From: an uncultured Lachnospira sp.
Lineage (GTDB): Bacteria; Bacillota; Clostridia; Lachnospirales; Lachnospiraceae
Assembly: GCA_934358235.1 (NCBI GenBank)
Contig: CAKRKK010000112.1
Coordinates: 1 to 7,843, forward strand
DNA: 7,843 bases
Direction: 5' to 3'
The notes under the pieces are model-generated. The model was not told the DNA's origin and did not search any database. It saw only the letters and a list, made by a program, of their open reading frames with translations. The translations under genes were made by a program, and so were the position numbers. Position 1 is the first letter of the stretch; each line of letters starts with the position of its first letter. Below are positions 5,819-7,843 of this stretch, piece after piece.

Positions 5819-7843
5819 ATGAAGCATACAAAAAAAGTAAAAAAAGGCTGCTGTTATATACTTGTGATGGTCTTTGTATTAAACTTAATAGCTGGGATAA
5901 GCCTGACCAACATAACCAAAGTACAGGCGGCTGATAAGACTATTACATTGGCACAGGTAATAAGCCTTGCACTTAATAACAGTGATGATTACCGTAAAGT
6001 TAAAAGTAAAATATCTTTACAGGAAATAAAATACACACAGGCTGTAAAGTCAGTACAGTTAAAGAAAAAGAATATGACAACCTTCAGATGGTCACCACTT
6101 CTTAGCTTTCATTTTCCAGAGAGTACGTCACTTTCAGATGAATTTGAATGGACTAATAAGCCGTTTGTTGCACAAAGTGAACTTCAGAAGTTACAGCATC
6201 AGCTTACAGATGTTAATTACAGCGTGAGGGAAAAGGTGTCTAATCTGTATGTGCAGGCATATACAGCCCAGTATACAGTAAAGTTTCAGCAGGATTATAT
6301 AGAAGAACTTAATACTTCGCTTGAAAAAAATAAAGCCAGATTATATGTAAATGCTGCTAAAAAATCGGATATTGATATGATTGAAAAGTCTATTGCATCA
6401 GCAAATACAGCACTAGGTAATGCCAAAAGGAAGTTTGAAGCTTTAAAAAGTCAGTTATCGGATATGATATCACTTGATGTTACAAGTGGTTACACGTTTA
6501 AAGAGCCATATGTTACAGGGCAGATAGACAGGGCGCAGCTTGAAAGCATAGTACAGTATACCTTAGATAACAGCCATACATATTATACAGCAAAGATAGA
6601 TACGCAGGTGGCTCTTGCAGCATTAAATACGAATTACAGCCTTATGGAGTCACATTATGGAAAGGATATGTCGTATATTTCGCAGTATGTCAATAATATA
6701 AAGAATGGAAAAAAGGTTGATACAGATGCATTTAAGACAGCTTATAACCAGTTTCTTGACAAGATAGATTCTTATTGGAAAGGAAAAAAAAGAATTCTTC
6801 TTCTTAAGATACCGAAGGAGTGGTTCAAGGGTGAAATGGATGGTATAAGATATGTTGAAGATGATCCATACATATTGTATACCAATGCACTTGAATACAC
6901 AGATGCTTTGAATGAACAGAATTTAGCAGCGAAGGATATAAGGTCAGAGGTTGAGAATGGATTTGAGAACCTTGTTGTAGTAAAGAATTCTTATATTTCT
7001 TTAAAAAAGCAGACAGAGCAGTTAAAGCAGGAGCTGGAAACAGCAATGGTATTAAATAAGCTTGGGGAGCTTGAATATAAGGAATACAAGGAAACAGAGG
7101 ATTTATACAAAGATGCACAGTTAAATGAACTTGAAGCACTGGATATGTATACACAGACGTTATTTTCTTATGACAGGCTTACCTGTGGGGCTATAACAAA
7201 GCTGCTGGCAGGAGAAGATATAAGCATTAGTGCGGCTGCAGGTGGAGAAAGTTTTACGCAGGCTGAGGCAGCACAGAATATAACATATACAATTACAACT
7301 AAGTTTGAAGATAATATATTTGAATTAAATGTAAATGTACCAGATGATTATGAACCAGAAGTTACGGCATATGAATTGTGGATTGATAATACACAGATTG
7401 GACAAAGAACACAAGCAGGGGAAACTATAAGACATCTTGCACTGGCACTTGATTCAATACAGAATGTGTCTATCCGTCTTTATGATGGTGAAAGCTTTGT
7501 AGCGGAGTGTAGTATTGATCCATCACAGTATAAGGGAATATTAAAGCCTGCTGGTAATAGTGGTAACAGTACAGGTGAGACAGCAGAGGAAACACAGGTC
7601 AGCAGGCAGGTAGGTTCGTACAGTCTTCTAGCTAATCGTATTACCGGAATGTCAACAATAACTATTAAAACTAATCCAATAGAGAATATACGTTATTATA
7701 GAATTACTAATTCAGAGGGAAAGGTTTTATACAATGATAGCTATATTGACATAATAGATACATTTAATTATTTCTCTTTTGCAGTAAAGGATTTAGACCA
7801 GTTAAAAGTGGAATTATATGATGAGAACTATAATCTTTTGTAT
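5819..7843 (+). CDS. Exported TolC-like (OEP-type) helical protein with C-terminal beta domains, 3' truncated
   Basis: The frame stays open to the last base, giving 675 residues without a stop. Residues 1-37 are a signal peptide: basic KHTKKVKKG, hydrophobic core, and a likely cleavage site VQA|ADK; there is no lipobox. Residues about 42-225 follow the OEP half-repeat: TITLAQVISLALNNS opening helix, a helix ending before WSPLLSFHFPES, a long helical hairpin, and a KLARL-like/SQLSDMIS end. Residues about 235-465 form a second half-repeat that ends with LGELEYKEYKETEDLY, then SYDRLTCG, like the 'G-x-x-x-x-x-E' final hairpin of TolC proteins. TolC proteins build trimeric alpha-barrel channels. 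The short segments between helices (about 87-118 and 325-350) may contain strands, but an outer-membrane barrel is not evident. Residues about 495-575 and 611-675 are two similar beta domains joined by a Gly/Ser/Thr/Glu linker (578-593). No pump or adaptor gene is adjacent, and a wall-spanning role for the CIS is inferred. Confidence 0.7.
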   Translation, partial: MKHTKKVKKGCCYILVMVFVLNLIAGISLTNITKVQAADKTITLAQVISLALNNSDDYRKVKSKISLQEIKYTQAVKSVQLKKKNMTTFRWSPLLSFHFPESTSLSDEFEWTNKPFVAQSELQKLQHQLTDVNYSVREKVSNLYVQAYTAQYTVKFQQDYIEELNTSLEKNKARLYVNAAKKSDIDMIEKSIASANTALGNAKRKFEALKSQLSDMISLDVTSGYTFKEPYVTGQIDRAQLESIVQYTLDNSHTYYTAKIDTQVALAALNTNYSLMESHYGKDMSYISQYVNNIKNGKKVDTDAFKTAYNQFLDKIDSYWKGKKRILLLKIPKEWFKGEMDGIRYVEDDPYILYTNALEYTDALNEQNLAAKDIRSEVENGFENLVVVKNSYISLKKQTEQLKQELETAMVLNKLGELEYKEYKETEDLYKDAQLNELEALDMYTQTLFSYDRLTCGAITKLLAGEDISISAAAGGESFTQAEAAQNITYTITTKFEDNIFELNVNVPDDYEPEVTAYELWIDNTQIGQRTQAGETIRHLALALDSIQNVSIRLYDGESFVAECSIDPSQYKGILKPAGNSGNSTGETAEETQVSRQVGSYSLLANRITGMSTITIKTNPIENIRYYRITNSEGKVLYNDSYIDIIDTFNYFSFAVKDLDQLKVELYDENYNLLY

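Noticed and set aside
6825..7154. Open frame on the minus strand inside the TolC-like gene (109 codons).
   Set aside because: The + strand frame has a signal peptide and clear family architecture over this region. The minus product is unlike any protein I know and rich in Pro, His and Leu.
5819..7843. Conventional drug-efflux outer-membrane component.
   Set aside because: No RND, MFS or ABC pump and no adaptor protein is present in the window, and the gene is the third of an envelope set following eCIS genes. It cannot be fully excluded, because the downstream sequence is missing.

Overview
The window (about one third G+C, rich in ATA and AGA codons) carries seven genes, all on the + strand and packed head to tail. 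Junctions overlap by 1 or 4 bases or leave gaps of 12 to 37 bases, so it reads as the interior of one long operon; both end genes run off the window. Strong Shine-Dalgarno sites (including a full AAGGAGG), a TTG start, a signal peptide with a VQA|AD-type cleavage site and the codon habits suggest a low-GC Firmicute, most likely a gut or rumen Clostridia/Lachnospiraceae member. That placement is inference; there is no rRNA or marker gene.

Bases 1-3700 hold the last conserved part of an extracellular contractile injection system (eCIS, the phage-tail-like devices related to Afp and PVC). They encode the C-terminal part of the AAA+ ATPase (Cis15/Afp15 type), a stand-alone DUF4255 protein (Cis16/Pvc16 N-terminal type, a tail-cap or tail-completion protein), a beta-rich protein with a carboxypeptidase-regulatory-like N terminus, and a large protein. 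The large protein starts with the 'RNRYFTGKMLT...GAGIVCGM' domain found in eCIS and related tail loci, and ends in a bacterial Ig-like domain. Sheath, tube, spike and baseplate genes would lie upstream, outside the window.

Bases 3718-7843 hold three envelope proteins that are not standard eCIS parts. The first has a cytoplasmic domain resembling a degenerate protein kinase and one C-terminal membrane helix. The second has a basic cytoplasmic tail, one membrane helix, an external array of MORN-type repeats with an exact 24-residue period, and a C-terminal domain with a BamE/SmpA-like or DUF4309-like look. The third is an exported protein of at least 675 residues with a duplicated TolC-like helical architecture, followed by two mutually similar beta domains, and it is cut by the window edge.

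Working model (inference): the ATPase and tail-completion proteins assemble the particle in the cytoplasm, the two membrane proteins dock it at the membrane, and the exported TolC-like protein forms or lines a passage through the cell wall. That would be a membrane-anchored, envelope-spanning CIS in a Gram-positive-type cell. No RNA genes, mobile elements, CRISPR arrays or terminators are visible, and no gene-free stretch exceeds 37 bases.
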